A DNA stretch of 64,000 nt, from NCBI GenBank assembly GCA_965224595.1, contig OZ245057.1, positions 372,001 through 436,000 of the forward strand, written 5' to 3'. Numbering within the stretch: position 1 is the first letter of the stretch; every line of letters starts with the position of its first letter. A program made the position numbers and the translations under genes. The notes under the pieces were generated by a model, which made no database searches, was not told the DNA's origin, and worked only from the letters and a program-made list of their open reading frames with translations. The DNA comes from Aliivibrio_A sp016764915 (GTDB lineage: Bacteria > Pseudomonadota > Gammaproteobacteria > Enterobacterales > Vibrionaceae). Below, piece by piece: positions 1-9,689 of this stretch.

Positions 1-391
1 ATTCATCAAAAACGGTACCGGCAAAATATCCCGTAACACAACCTGCAATTGCACCAAACATGGTGGCAAAAATAGCCACCATTAGGCCAACTTCAAACGC
101 GGTCTTAGTACTGTAAATAGCACGTTGGAATATATCTTGCCCATTGATGGTAGTACCAAACCAGTACTCTGCGGTTGGCCCCATCTGACCACTTGCCTTC
201 AAGACATCCCAATCTTGTGCAATCAGTCCTAACCAAACTAAAATAGCAATCAATAGATAACTGGCTACAACAATGAAACTCACCATTCCTATTTTATCTT
301 TTGCGAACTTAACGACAGCTTTCGTCCACAAGGATTCTCTTTTTTGTGGTTTGCTATCTGTATCTAGCTGTCCACTTAATACTTCAGACAT
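1..391 (-). CDS. oppC: Peptide ABC transporter permease, OppC/DppC type, C-terminus missing
   Basis: The reading frame starts at the ATG at 391 and runs through the left edge, so only about the first 130 residues are present. A hydrophilic N-terminus (MSEVLSGQLDTD) leads to a membrane segment around residues 35-57, then an EYWFGTTINGQDIF stretch. That stretch corresponds to the 'H-W-x-G-T-D-x-x-G-R-D' region which precedes the permease core in OppC/DppC proteins, and a second hydrophobic segment follows. It lies 11 bases downstream of oppB with a GGGAC ribosome site, so it is the second permease of the transporter. Assignment to a peptide rather than a nickel or sugar importer rests on operon context. 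The ATPase genes would lie beyond the edge. Confidence 0.85.
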   Translation of the reverse strand, partial: MSEVLSGQLDTDSKPQKRESLWTKAVVKFAKDKIGMVSFIVVASYLLIAILVWLGLIAQDWDVLKASGQMGPTAEYWFGTTINGQDIFQRAIYSTKTAFEVGLMVAIFATMFGAIAGCVTGYFAGTVFDE

Positions 392-402
392 AATTACGTC
401 CC

Positions 403-1356
403 TTATTTAAGTGTGATACGCGGATCGACCATCCGGTATAACACATCAACAATACTAACCACACCAATAAACAAGAACGTTATTAGTACAATTACGGCTT
501 TCAATACAGGGAGGTCACCTGTGGTTATTGCATCGTAAGTAACCAAACCTACACCTGGGATACCGAAGTAACTCTCAAGCAATAACGAGCCACCTATCAC
601 TACAAATGGGATGGTAAATACAATTCTGGTAATGATCGGTATTAGCGCATTTTTCAATACATGTTTCATCAAAATAGTGGTTGGGCTATGCCCGAACGCC
701 TTGGCGGTACGGATATGATCACGAGTGGTCTCTTCCACTAATATTGCACGGTAAAAACGGGTGTTATACCCCACAGCCACAAACACCGCTGACATGGTGG
801 GTACTGTCGTGTAATAAACATAATCAGAGAGAGAATTCACCTCCCAGCCATAAACTGGGAAGAGATTCAAACCGTAGTTGGAACAGAATATAAGTTGCGT
901 TGCGATAATCACAATTAGATATGAAATGCTCATCCCAACAACAGATGAAGACATCACAAGTTTATCGATAAAGGTTGCTCTGTTTTGAGCAGCAAGTAAC
1001 GCTAAACTAATCCCGATAATATGACCAAGTAAAAAACCAGGAGTCACCAACATGATGGATACTGGAATGGTTTTACTCAGTATCGTGGTTACTTTTTCAC
1101 CCGTTGAGTCGGAATATCCGAAATCAAACGTGATGACCTGTTGAACATATTCAAGGTATCTAACAAAAAATGATTTGTCATACCCGAGCTGATGACGGAT
1201 CTCATTAATCTCTTCAATTGTTGGATTACGGCCAAGGAGATCGTAAGTTTTATCCGGTCCAAAATAGACCATTAAAACAAAACTAATCAACGTGACACCA
1301 AACAATAAAGGAAGACTATAAATCAATTTTCTAAGACAATATCGCAACGTTTCCAT
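403..1356 (-). CDS. oppB: Peptide ABC transporter permease, OppB/DppB type
   Basis: The 317-residue inner-membrane permease begins with the usual RYCLRKLIYSLPLLFGVTLI first helix of OppB/DppB proteins. It contains the coupling region TTRDHIRTAKAFGHSPTTI (the EAA-like loop contacting the ATPase) near residues 210-230, and it ends with a last helix followed by DPRITLK, a typical OppB C-terminus. About six membrane segments are visible. It sits 11 bases after oppA and 11 bases before oppC, so the three genes form one transcript. The importer would move oligopeptides or dipeptides from periplasm to cytoplasm; exact substrate size cannot be read from the sequence. Confidence 0.9.
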   Translation of the reverse strand: METLRYCLRKLIYSLPLLFGVTLISFVLMVYFGPDKTYDLLGRNPTIEEINEIRHQLGYDKSFFVRYLEYVQQVITFDFGYSDSTGEKVTTILSKTIPVSIMLVTPGFLLGHIIGISLALLAAQNRATFIDKLVMSSSVVGMSISYLIVIIATQLIFCSNYGLNLFPVYGWEVNSLSDYVYYTTVPTMSAVFVAVGYNTRFYRAILVEETTRDHIRTAKAFGHSPTTILMKHVLKNALIPIITRIVFTIPFVVIGGSLLLESYFGIPGVGLVTYDAITTGDLPVLKAVIVLITFLFIGVVSIVDVLYRMVDPRITLK

Positions 1357-1367
1357 AATTCAGAATC

Positions 1368-3125
1368 CTACTTCTTTATATCTACGTATTTAAAATAGTT
1401 ACCGATAACACTACGCTGTGGCCAAACTAGAGCATTTTTATGCCACATGGTCACACCCGTTCTCGAAAAACTACCAATACCGACACAATCTTCGACAAGA
1501 ATATTATTCATTTTCTTATAGATAACGGTACGTTCTGGACTAGGCTGCATAATTGATGCTTGCTCATACATGGCGTCATATGCAGGGTTGTTGTAGTTAG
1601 AGCTGTTTGAACCTGGTGAATGGTTAGGTCCGTAGAATAACTGCAGCGTGTTCTCAGCATCTGGGTAATCAAGACCCCATGCCATCGAGATCATCTGCGT
1701 CTTACTCTTCTTAACGTCTTTGTTGTAATCGCCAAAAGTTGCGTAAGATTTATACTTAATTTTGTTTTTAGGGTAACCAATCTTAACCAAGTTACCTTTA
1801 AACTGTTCAAAAAATTGCTTGTTCTTCACACTCGATACACTTGGGTAAACAAGTTTAGGCAGTGATTTTGCATCCCAACCATTCGCTGCTAACAGTGCTT
1901 TAGCGCCTGCAATATCTTGTTCAATCGATGTTTTGTCCATGTTTGGATCAAAACCATCGGTTCCAGGAACAATAAACCCTGGGTAAGCATTACCTAGACC
2001 TAAGTAAAAACGGTCAATACGCTCAGTCCAGTTAAACGATTTGATAATTGAACAACGAAGTGCTTTATTTTGAGCGTTAATTTTTGGATCATCAGAGCGA
2101 CCAAAATACTCATCGTCGAAGTTAAACAAGTTGTAAACTAAACCTGCCTCTGTATCGACTTTGTAGTTGTATTTTTCAGCGTATTCAGGCTTTAGAACAA
2201 CTGGATTCTTTGAGCTAAGAACGGTTCCTACTTGCTCATTTTGTAGGCCTGTATTGGCAATCTCATTACCTTTAGAGAATGAGTTCCAACGAGCTGAAGC
2301 TTGTTTAATCCAGTTAGCTTCAATTCGGTCTACGATTGGCAGAGATTTTCCTTCCAAAGCAGCAATACCTGATGCGCCGTGAATAGACTCATCGTAGCCT
2401 TCTTTGGCTAGATCCATTGTGTCGCCACGGTAACTTGGATTACGCACTAATACTGTTTTAGTATTATTGTGTGAAATAAGTTTGAATGGGCCTGAACCTA
2501 CTGGGTGAACTGACAGTTCACGGCCATACTTAGCCACTGCTTCTTTAGGAACGATTCCAGAGAAACCCATTGCAAAGGTATAAGTCAATTGTGGGTAAGG
2601 TTTAGTCAGAACGATTTGAATCGTGTATTTATCGAGTGCTTTTAGTCCAGGAATTTCTTTCGCGTAATCTGAACCTTCTGTTTTCCATGCATCTAGACCT
2701 TCAATTTTACCACTCCACAACCATGAGCCTTGTGAGCGGTTCTTTTTATCAAAGTGACGCTTAAGCGAGTAGACAAAATCTTCTGCAACCACTTCACGTC
2801 CCTTGCCATCGGCAAACGCAGGATCGTCAGCGTACATTACACCTTGCTTAATTTTAATTGTGTAAGTTAAACCATCTTCAGACACTTCAGGAAGTGCAAC
2901 TGCAAGGTTTGGTTTTAACTCGAAAGGCATGGTTAAATATTTATATTCATAAAGTGTGTCATACACAGCGGTTACAATAGTAGTTGCGTACATTGTGCCA
3001 GCTTGAGTGGTATCAAATGTGGTAGGAGCACCATTATCTGAAAACTTAAACACTTTGGTGTCGTCAGCAACCGCAAAACTGGATGCTACCAGCGCTGCTA
3101 ACGGAATGAGCGTAAATTTATTCAT
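1368..3125 (-). CDS. oppA: Periplasmic peptide-binding protein, SBP family 5
   Basis: This 585-residue extracytoplasmic solute-binding protein captures the substrate for the OppBC permease. The N-terminus is a classic signal peptide (MNKFTLIPLAALVASSFAVADD, cleavage likely after the Ala at about residue 20) without a lipobox, so the product should be soluble in the periplasm. Family-5 landmarks follow: LAVALPEVSEDGLTYTIKIK (residues ~74-93), DFVYSLKRHFD, VGSGPFKLISHN and the late FYGPNHSPGSNSSNYNNPAYD segment. At 585 residues it is longer than the roughly 540 of E. coli OppA. It is first in its operon, and a 380-base region separates it from the convergent-oriented end of the iron operon. Peptide specificity is inferred from the family. 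Confidence 0.85.
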   Translation of the reverse strand: MNKFTLIPLAALVASSFAVADDTKVFKFSDNGAPTTFDTTQAGTMYATTIVTAVYDTLYEYKYLTMPFELKPNLAVALPEVSEDGLTYTIKIKQGVMYADDPAFADGKGREVVAEDFVYSLKRHFDKKNRSQGSWLWSGKIEGLDAWKTEGSDYAKEIPGLKALDKYTIQIVLTKPYPQLTYTFAMGFSGIVPKEAVAKYGRELSVHPVGSGPFKLISHNNTKTVLVRNPSYRGDTMDLAKEGYDESIHGASGIAALEGKSLPIVDRIEANWIKQASARWNSFSKGNEIANTGLQNEQVGTVLSSKNPVVLKPEYAEKYNYKVDTEAGLVYNLFNFDDEYFGRSDDPKINAQNKALRCSIIKSFNWTERIDRFYLGLGNAYPGFIVPGTDGFDPNMDKTSIEQDIAGAKALLAANGWDAKSLPKLVYPSVSSVKNKQFFEQFKGNLVKIGYPKNKIKYKSYATFGDYNKDVKKSKTQMISMAWGLDYPDAENTLQLFYGPNHSPGSNSSNYNNPAYDAMYEQASIMQPSPERTVIYKKMNNILVEDCVGIGSFSRTGVTMWHKNALVWPQRSVIGNYFKYVDIKK

Positions 3126-3442
3126 TTAAAGTCCTTATTATAATTGCTCGGTTGCTTTATCTTTTCCTTTTGGAACACTGCCGATTAGCTTCCGAATTAT
3201 TCACTGCTATTTGATTCCTTAACAGTTATTCATAATGAGCATAATTAAACAAGCATAAAGTATGCAATCTTAGATCTAGCCATTAAATTTCCGCGAACCC
3301 CTATAACCATTCGCATTAATTTTAATTGCTAATTAAAAAAAACATCCCACCGCTTGATTTAGAACAAGTTTTATTCACTAGTTAACTGCTAAGTAAATGG
3401 CATTATATTTTTAACATTATTCTGATTTATCACTAACATCTA
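3126..3442. other. Intergenic region upstream of oppA
   Basis: An AT-rich gap holds the promoter of the oppA operon (minus strand) and no reading frame worth calling. I see no clear regulator site or riboswitch in it. Confidence 0.5.
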
Positions 3443-3472
3443 AAACAAAAAAGCCCCCATCAAATGGGGGCT
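3443..3472 (-). terminator. Rho-independent terminator of the fec-like operon
   Basis: A perfect 9-bp stem (AGCCCCCAT / ATGGGGGCT, 3452-3460 with 3464-3472) has a 3-base loop. Read on the minus strand it is followed by TTTTTGTTTT. It lies 33 bases beyond the stop of the last fec-like gene. Confidence 0.85.
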
Positions 3473-3504
3473 CTCTTACAACTGATTATATTGGTTATTT
3501 TTGG

Positions 3505-4299
3505 CTACTTTTTGCTGCTTTTTATCCTTGGAATTAACATCGCAGTGTCGCTTTCTGGATCGGTAATAATTGATGCATCTAGATTGAATACTTCTTCAAG
3601 CATCTCCTCCGTCATCACACTTTTACTGTCACCTTGAATAAAAAGTTCACCTGCTTTCATGACAATTAATTCATCCGCGTATCGGCAAGCTTGGTTAAGG
3701 TCATGCAAAACCACCACCACGGTTTTGCCTTGTGTTACCAACTCTGCCAAAATATCCAACAACTCATATTGATGACAAAGATCTAAGTACGTTGTTGGTT
3801 CATCAAGCAATACAATATCTGTATTTTGAGCCAAGATCATTGCAATCCAAACTCGTTGTCTTTGCCCTCCAGATAACGAGGACAATGGAGAATTCGCGAA
3901 CTCTTCTACATTGGCACGTTTCATCGCTTGAGCAACATAGTGATGATCATCTTTACTCAAGCTGCCCATGATATTCAAATAGGGCGCTCTACCAAATCCT
4001 ACGAGCTCTCTAACCGTTACACCTTCTGGAGTAATCGGTGTTTGTGGTAACAAAGAGATACATTGTGCCAACTGTTTGCTTTTCAATTGCTGCACGGATT
4101 CACCATTAGCAAGCGTGATATCACCACTTTTACTGCTCACTAACTTGACCACAGATTTAAGCAGTGTCGACTTTCCGCAACCATTCGGCCCGATTAACGC
4201 GGTAAACTTTCCCGCTTTAATTTTACTTGAGAGACCTTCTATAATGATTTTATTGTTGTAACCTAATGTAAGATTATTAAAAGTGAGAGCATGTTCCAT
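3505..4299 (-). CDS. fecE: Iron(III)-siderophore/dicitrate ABC transporter ATPase, FecE-like
   Basis: A 264-residue ATPase powers iron-chelate import. Walker A GPNGCGKST (about residue 35), Q-loop LLPQTPITPEGVTV, signature LSGGQRQRVW, Walker B DIVLLDEPTTYLDL and the H-loop VVVLHDLNQACRYADE are all intact. The wording of these motifs (TPEGVTVRELVGFGR, EPTTYLD) matches E. coli FecE as I remember it, better than FhuC or FepC. I choose the ATG at 4299, preceded by GGTGA. Upstream in-frame TTG and GTG codons (4311, 4308) would overlap the previous gene. It is the last gene of the operon, followed by a strong terminator. Confidence 0.85.
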   Translation of the reverse strand: MEHALTFNNLTLGYNNKIIIEGLSSKIKAGKFTALIGPNGCGKSTLLKSVVKLVSSKSGDITLANGESVQQLKSKQLAQCISLLPQTPITPEGVTVRELVGFGRAPYLNIMGSLSKDDHHYVAQAMKRANVEEFANSPLSSLSGGQRQRVWIAMILAQNTDIVLLDEPTTYLDLCHQYELLDILAELVTQGKTVVVVLHDLNQACRYADELIVMKAGELFIQGDSKSVMTEEMLEEVFNLDASIITDPESDTAMLIPRIKSSKK

Positions 4300-4304
4300 T
4301 CGTA

Positions 4305-5282
4305 TCACCAATGCCTATAACGACTGAGTAAAAAGATAAAATATGGCGCACCGATAAAGGCAGTTAATATTCCTGCAGGAAGCTCAATAGGTGGCATTAA
4401 TATCCTGGCAAACAAATCTGCACTGAGCAGAATGATCGCACCAATGAACATCGTGACAGGAATGAGTACGATGTGACGGCTGCTTGTCAAAAAGCGAGCA
4501 ACATGTGGGGCGACTAATCCAACAAAACCAATATTGCCACATATAGAAACCGCCACACACGCCAAAGCAATACTAATAATCAAGGCCAAAATTCTAACCT
4601 TAAATACAGGTTGCCCTAATCCTTGTGCAGTTTCATCCCCAAGTGACAATAGGTCGAGTCGATAAGCGACCATGATTGCAGCAGGTAATAGCAGTAGTAA
4701 CCAGCCAAATAACATTGGAAGATGGCTCCAGTTACGTCCCCAAATAGAACCAGTCAACCACAACATTGAGGTATTTATTTCCATTGGATGGCTGATCAAA
4801 AGAAAATCAATGCCTGCAGAACAGACAGCGGCAAGTGCGATACCAATTAATGCTAAGGCGGCGGGTTGATGCAGCACTTCCCAGGCTAACCATAGTAGAA
4901 CTGTTGTTGCTACAAGCCCGCCTAAAAGAGCAATAAAAGGCAGCCATACCACAGGTATATCGCTAAACAGCACACTCGATAACACAACCGCTAAACTGGC
5001 TCCAGAAGTCACTCCCAAAACGTCCGGAGATGCCAGAGGATTTCTGATTACACCTTGAACTAATAACCCTGAAAGCCCAAGAGATGCTCCGACTAAACTT
5101 GCCACTAACATTCGTGGAAACCGATAGCCCCAAATAATGAATTCGTTTTCAGTCACTTTGCCTAATAGTGTATCTATCACTTGTTCCCAAGGAACATGAA
5201 CCGCGCCTGCACTGATGTGCCAGATTGAAAATAGTGACCAAATGATCAACAGCACGAATCCTGCTTGGTGTTGACGAATCAT
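4305..5282 (-). CDS. fecD: Iron-chelate ABC transporter permease, FecD-like (FecCD family)
   Basis: The 325-residue FecCD/BtuC-family permease has about ten hydrophobic segments. Conserved stretches are YRFPRMLVASLVGASLGLSG near residue 50, NPLASPDVLGVTSGA near residue 83 and GNIGFVGLVAPHVAR near residue 250. The last of these is the segment that faces the ATPase in BtuCD-type importers. The start codon overlaps the stop of the preceding permease gene (ATGA arrangement), showing translational coupling. It forms the membrane channel together with its FecC-like neighbour. Assigning it to citrate rather than another siderophore follows from the resemblance of the binding protein to FecB. Confidence 0.82.
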   Translation of the reverse strand: MIRQHQAGFVLLIIWSLFSIWHISAGAVHVPWEQVIDTLLGKVTENEFIIWGYRFPRMLVASLVGASLGLSGLLVQGVIRNPLASPDVLGVTSGASLAVVLSSVLFSDIPVVWLPFIALLGGLVATTVLLWLAWEVLHQPAALALIGIALAAVCSAGIDFLLISHPMEINTSMLWLTGSIWGRNWSHLPMLFGWLLLLLPAAIMVAYRLDLLSLGDETAQGLGQPVFKVRILALIISIALACVAVSICGNIGFVGLVAPHVARFLTSSRHIVLIPVTMFIGAIILLSADLFARILMPPIELPAGILTAFIGAPYFIFLLSRYRHW

Positions 5283-6316
5283 AACTGGCTCCTCATTTGT
5301 TGCTTGGTTAATACGAGGAAAAACAGGGCGCCAAATAATGAGGTTACGATGCCCACTGGATTTTCTTGCCCTAAGTTGATGTATCGGCTACCTATATCGG
5401 CATAGAGCACAAGGTTGCCCCCCATTAACAGAGTCATTGGCATCAAAAATCGGATATCGTGTCCAACCCATGCCCGAGCGACATGCGGCACCATCAGACC
5501 AACAAAACCAATCGGCCCTGACACACTGACACAAGCGGCAATCAACAGCACAATAACGATGCTTGAAAGTACGCGCACCTGCCACAATTTCCCTCCCACA
5601 CTCTGCATCATGGCCTCGCCGAGTCGCAGTAAGTTAAGCTGAAAACTCAAATACATTGACAGTACAAAACCAAAAAATACCGTTGGCAGTAATAAAGTCA
5701 CATCACTCCAGCCAACATTTGCCACAGAGCCTGTAAGCCAATACATCACGCCGTAAGCATGTTCGTCAGCAAATATAACGGCTGCGCGTGTTAGCGATAT
5801 AAAGAGGAAGTTGAGTGCAACACCAGCTAACACCACTCGAATTGGATTTATTCGGTTTTGATGTAGACCCGCAAGAAAAAACACCATGACACCTGATATC
5901 AACGCGCCAGACATCGTAATAATAAGAATGGGTACGCCGCTTAGCCATGGCAATAACCCAGTTGAAGCAAAAGCAAAAGCGAATGCTGCTCCTGCACTGA
6001 CCCCAAAAATAGACGGCGACGCTAATGGATTTCGCGTGATTGACTGCATCAACAGACCCGCTATCGCTAATCCCATGCCTGCAAACATGGCGACAAACGC
6101 ACGTGGCATTCGAATCGAATAGATAATGTGCTGATGGATCTCATTGCCCATTTGACCATTGAGTAATTGCCACACATCATTCAATGATAAATTAAAATTG
6201 GACGCTAATATCAGTGAACCCAGCCAGCCCACGATCAGAATCACAAGCAAAAAACTCATTTTCATCAAATAGGAAAAACGCCAGCGTGATGCTAGCGTTA
6301 ACGTCATCGTATTCAT
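5279..6316 (-). CDS. fecC: Iron-chelate ABC transporter permease, FecC-like (FecCD family)
   Basis: The first of two FecCD-family permeases has 345 residues. Diagnostic stretches are YSIRMPRAFVAMFAGMGLAIAGLLMQ near residues 66-90, NPLASPSIFGVSAGAAFAFAF and GPIGFVGLMVPHVARAWVG. Its ATG overlaps the last base of the binding-protein stop codon, and its own stop overlaps the start of the next permease. The four genes are therefore tightly coupled in the order binding protein, permease, permease, ATPase, the same as fecBCDE. No TonB-dependent receptor or FecIR-type regulator lies nearby, so outer-membrane uptake must be encoded elsewhere. Confidence 0.82.
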   Translation of the reverse strand: MNTMTLTLASRWRFSYLMKMSFLLVILIVGWLGSLILASNFNLSLNDVWQLLNGQMGNEIHQHIIYSIRMPRAFVAMFAGMGLAIAGLLMQSITRNPLASPSIFGVSAGAAFAFAFASTGLLPWLSGVPILIITMSGALISGVMVFFLAGLHQNRINPIRVVLAGVALNFLFISLTRAAVIFADEHAYGVMYWLTGSVANVGWSDVTLLLPTVFFGFVLSMYLSFQLNLLRLGEAMMQSVGGKLWQVRVLSSIVIVLLIAACVSVSGPIGFVGLMVPHVARAWVGHDIRFLMPMTLLMGGNLVLYADIGSRYINLGQENPVGIVTSLFGALFFLVLTKQQMRSQL

Positions 6317-7197
6317 TATTTCAAGAGTGCTTCAATTTCTGCCGCCATAATTTCGGCTGCAATCATACCTCGGTTCAGAGACCATAAACGAGGATCAGTT
6401 TCAGTATAATGATCGTTTTTCACAGAGCTCATCATGCTCCAAAGTGGATTATGTTTAAATTCATCTACCGCCGTTTCATCACCATATTCGCCAACCAGAA
6501 AGTAGTCTGGGTTAACCTGAATCAAACGTTCCAGTGTGGTACTAATATAGGCTTTCTCTTTCTCTTCAGGAATCGGTGAAGCCAAACCCAAACGCGTCAT
6601 CACGCCACCGGCATAGGCTTTTGGTCCATGCATCGTAATTCCACGCGAAGTTGAAATAGCGAACATCACGGTTTTATTACTGTCAATACGCGCTGCTATT
6701 TCATCCATACGCGCATTGTGAGCGGTAACAAGGCCATTCATTTCTGCTTTTTTCCCTAACGCTTCAGCCACTTTCACAACCGCTTTTAAGTTATCTTGGT
6801 ATGACTCACCGCGACTCTTTAATATCAACGTAGGCGCAATACGTTTTAAATCTTCATAAATAGCCTCATGTCGCTCACGGTCCGCGATAATAAGATCGGG
6901 CTTAAGCGAGGCAATGACTTCTAGGCTTGGCTGTGAACGAGACCCAACCGAGGTCCAACTGTCAATTCGCTTACGTATTGGCTCAATCACACGAGTATTG
7001 TCATTGTCATCCGCGACCCCCACAGGGGAGACACCAATATTGGCTAAAGCATCAACAAACGAAAACTCCAGCGCGATAACTCTCAGAGGAACCTGTTGCA
7101 ATACAAGCGTACCTAATTCATCTTTAACTCGAATTTCTGCTTGTGCTGTTGTTGCTAGCATCAATACTGATAATGCCACTATCCATTTTTTTAACAC
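6316..7197 (-). CDS. fecB: Periplasmic iron-chelate-binding protein, FecB-like
   Basis: A 293-residue periplasmic binding protein (TroA-like fold). I choose the GTG at 7197: it is preceded by GGGAGAG at the right distance and gives a clean signal peptide MLKKWIVALSVLMLATTAQA. A longer frame from a TTG at 7218 is less likely. The mature sequence contains LEFSFVDALANIGVSPVG, VGVADDND, VGSRSQPSLEVIASLKPDLI and IAPTLILKSRGESY, which closely follow E. coli FecB as I recall it. The likely ligand is ferric citrate or a related chelate. Expression is probably iron-repressed through the Fur-like site about 65 bases upstream. Confidence 0.82.
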   Translation of the reverse strand: MLKKWIVALSVLMLATTAQAEIRVKDELGTLVLQQVPLRVIALEFSFVDALANIGVSPVGVADDNDNTRVIEPIRKRIDSWTSVGSRSQPSLEVIASLKPDLIIADRERHEAIYEDLKRIAPTLILKSRGESYQDNLKAVVKVAEALGKKAEMNGLVTAHNARMDEIAARIDSNKTVMFAISTSRGITMHGPKAYAGGVMTRLGLASPIPEEKEKAYISTTLERLIQVNPDYFLVGEYGDETAVDEFKHNPLWSMMSSVKNDHYTETDPRLWSLNRGMIAAEIMAAEIEALLK

Positions 7198-7262
7198 GGT
7201 TACTCTCCCTGCAAACAATAATAATTCTCAAACGCATTATGCACAGGAATTAATTTAATGCA

Positions 7263-7275
7263 AATGATTGTCATT
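7263..7275. promoter_or_regulatory. Candidate Fur box upstream of fecB
   Basis: AATGA-TTG-TCATT is a perfect 5-bp inverted repeat lying inside a stretch that matches about 12 of 19 positions of the GATAATGATAATCATTATC Fur consensus. It sits 66 bases upstream of fecB and 117 bases upstream of the divergent protease gene, so it could serve either. The functional role is inferred. Confidence 0.55.
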
Positions 7276-7391
7276 CGTTATGATGCCCGTGCCGATCCTA
7301 TTAGTTCGACGTAATTGGTAACCACTCCTACAATTAGTAGATATGCGAGCAGTTGCACTTTGCTCGTTCAACTATTTCTGCTGAGGGGAAA

Positions 7392-9164
7392 ATGATGGTA
7401 CCTCGTCTTTTAGTTAACAAACCAATGTTCACAACATTGAGCTTCACTCTTGCTGCCGCTCTTATACTGCTGTTCAGCTCTGTCACATTTTCCGCGCCAC
7501 CTCATGAACGCTATGTTGTTGTGCTTCATAAAAACATGGGGCCACCGATTGATATCGCTAACGACATCGCTTCAAATCATCGAGCGCAAATCGGCTTTGT
7601 TTATAGCCATGTACTACAAGGTTTCTCTGTTGCCCTACCTGCAGCCGCAGTCAATGCCATTCAGCGAGATCCAAGAGTGGCTTATGTGGAAAAAAGCATT
7701 GAAATACGCCTATTTGCACAAGACATTCCAACGGGTGTGACTCGAATATTCGCCAACTTTCCAGTGTTGAGTATTGATGGTGACGACAGCATGAGAGTGG
7801 ACGTAGATGTGGCGGTGCTTGACACTGGCATAGACCGCCAGCATCCAGATCTGAATGTAGTTGGTGGTACCGATTGCTTAAAAACCACAAAAGGAGGGCC
7901 ACCCAGATCTCGCAGTTATTTTTGTGATAGCAGCAAAGATGGCGATGATGACCATTACCACGGCACTCACGTTGCTGGCACCATCGCCGCTCTAGATAAC
8001 AACATTGGTGTGGTTGGTGTTGCTCCAGGCGCGAGACTGTGGGCAGTCAAAGTACTCGATTCACAAGGCTCAGGTTCGCTTGCTGGTATTATTGCCGCTA
8101 TTGATTGGGTTGTGGCTCAAGGAGATATCGAGGTTATTAACATGAGCTTGGGCGGTACGGGAAGCAGCCAAGCGATGGATGATGCCATCTCTGCTGCATT
8201 TAATAGTGGCGTAGTTGTGGTGGTTGCTGCAGGAAACAGTGCAGATGATGCCATGAATTATACTCCTGCCAACTCCCCTGATGCCATTACCGTCTCTGCA
8301 CTCGCTGATTTTGATGGTACTGATGGTTATAACGGTTTATTCACTTGTCGTTACGATGTTGATGATACGCTTGCTGATTTCTCCAACTTTGGAGCAACCG
8401 TTGATATCATTGCACCAGGAGCATGTATCTACTCCACCTACCCAATTGAGAGAGGATCATATAACACCATTAGTGGCACCTCTATGGCCTCACCGCACGT
8501 AGCCGGCGCAGCAGCACTACTGGCAAGTAATCATCTCTCCACGGCGACTATATGGACAACGTTAGTTGATAGTGGCAACTATAACTGGACTGATGATGCA
8601 CCAGATAACATCCAAGAACCTTTACTCGATATCAGTGGTTTTGTTCCGACACTGATTAATGTTTCGGTCACGCCAAATTCACCGCCAACCGCAAACTTTA
8701 GTTACGCATGTAGCGCATCAACCTGCGATTTTGATGGCAGTCAATCTGGAGACGATGATGGTTCAATCGTTCTCTATGAGTGGGATTTTGGTGATGGTAA
8801 CAGTGATAGCAACGACTCGAGTTCATTAAGCAATCACACCTATACCGTAGATGGAACTTATACCGTTACGCTGATTGTTACCGATGATAATGGGGCAACT
8901 GGTAGTAAAAGTTTAACCGTAACCGTTCCGGTAGCTGAAGTTACGTTGATTGGTAGTGTCAACAACAGTGGTCCTACATGGCGCGCAATTGTTACTGCTA
9001 CAGATACCAACGTCGTTCTTATGGGTGTATGGACACACAACTCAGGCACACCATCTTGTCATAATAATGTATGTGAACTATCGGGAATAAGTAAGAAAAA
9101 TGAGCCCGAAGTCAGTTTTACCAGTGACGGCGGCATTGAAGTCATTATTAACCGAAAAATGTAA
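7392..9164 (+). CDS. Secreted subtilisin-like serine protease (S8) with I9 propeptide and PKD domain
   Basis: A 590-residue extracellular protease. The ATG at 7392 (or 7395) follows GAGGGG; an upstream TTG-type start lacks a ribosome site. The order is: signal segment (about residues 12-36), I9 inhibitor propeptide (RYVVVLH to AYVEKSIE, ~40-105), S8 catalytic domain with Asp144 in VLDTGID, His190 in HGTHVAGT and Ser364 in GTSMASPHVAG, then a PKD domain (~430-515, with YEWDFGDGNSDS and YTVTLIVTDDNGATG). About 65 residues of unassigned tail follow. The catalytic triad is complete. PKD domains in such enzymes are usually binding or spacing modules. It stands alone between the iron operon and the DUF885 gene and has its own terminator. 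Confidence 0.9.
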   Translation: MMVPRLLVNKPMFTTLSFTLAAALILLFSSVTFSAPPHERYVVVLHKNMGPPIDIANDIASNHRAQIGFVYSHVLQGFSVALPAAAVNAIQRDPRVAYVEKSIEIRLFAQDIPTGVTRIFANFPVLSIDGDDSMRVDVDVAVLDTGIDRQHPDLNVVGGTDCLKTTKGGPPRSRSYFCDSSKDGDDDHYHGTHVAGTIAALDNNIGVVGVAPGARLWAVKVLDSQGSGSLAGIIAAIDWVVAQGDIEVINMSLGGTGSSQAMDDAISAAFNSGVVVVVAAGNSADDAMNYTPANSPDAITVSALADFDGTDGYNGLFTCRYDVDDTLADFSNFGATVDIIAPGACIYSTYPIERGSYNTISGTSMASPHVAGAAALLASNHLSTATIWTTLVDSGNYNWTDDAPDNIQEPLLDISGFVPTLINVSVTPNSPPTANFSYACSASTCDFDGSQSGDDDGSIVLYEWDFGDGNSDSNDSSSLSNHTYTVDGTYTVTLIVTDDNGATGSKSLTVTVPVAEVTLIGSVNNSGPTWRAIVTATDTNVVLMGVWTHNSGTPSCHNNVCELSGISKKNEPEVSFTSDGGIEVIINRKM

Positions 9165-9171
9165 CATTCTG

Positions 9172-9203
9172 GTGCCTCACTAACAATGTGAGGCACTCTT
9201 TCT
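9172..9203 (+). terminator. Terminator after the subtilase gene
   Basis: GTGCCTCAC (9172-9180) pairs perfectly with GTGAGGCAC (9188-9196) around a 7-base loop. A TCTTTCT tract follows on the plus strand, 8 bases after the stop codon. Confidence 0.8.
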
Positions 9204-9689
9204 AAAAACGATGAATAGCTACTCACTATTGATAAAATCATACAAAAAAGGAACCATGGAAAAATTAATTATTTATTACAGCAGGTTACACATTCATCAT
9301 CTCTTTACTCACTTATAAAGCAATCATCACTTAATCAGATTCCAGCCATTTTCATCACTTGCCTATCACCAATATTCACTTCTGAGCATAACTATCCGTA
9401 TATAATATACTATCTGCAAAAAAGTATGACTGATATCATCTTTCAATTATTAATGACACATTAGTTACTTGCTATTTTATTCACTCACTTGCCTCTTATT
9501 AGACTGCTACCCCTCAGCAGCATTGGAACCAGCTCCGGATATTCATTCATATCATTACTCTCTATTGGTTGGTTTTTTATTCACCATTTTTATGTGTGAG
9601 TTTGCTCGCAAAATGCTTTGTATTCATGCACTAATCTCCTTGCTGTGTTTTGTCACCCTATAGTATTGAAATATCAAAAGGACCCTATT
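9204..9689. other. Intergenic region upstream of the DUF885 lipoprotein gene
   Basis: Nearly 490 AT-rich bases contain no convincing gene; short open frames lack ribosome sites and protein-like composition. A ribosome site (AAAGGA) for the downstream gene lies at the end. I recognise no operator. Confidence 0.45.

Noticed and set aside
9469..9663. Short plus-strand frame upstream of the DUF885 gene
   Set aside because: No ribosome site and low-complexity hydrophobic composition, overlapping the leader of the real gene.
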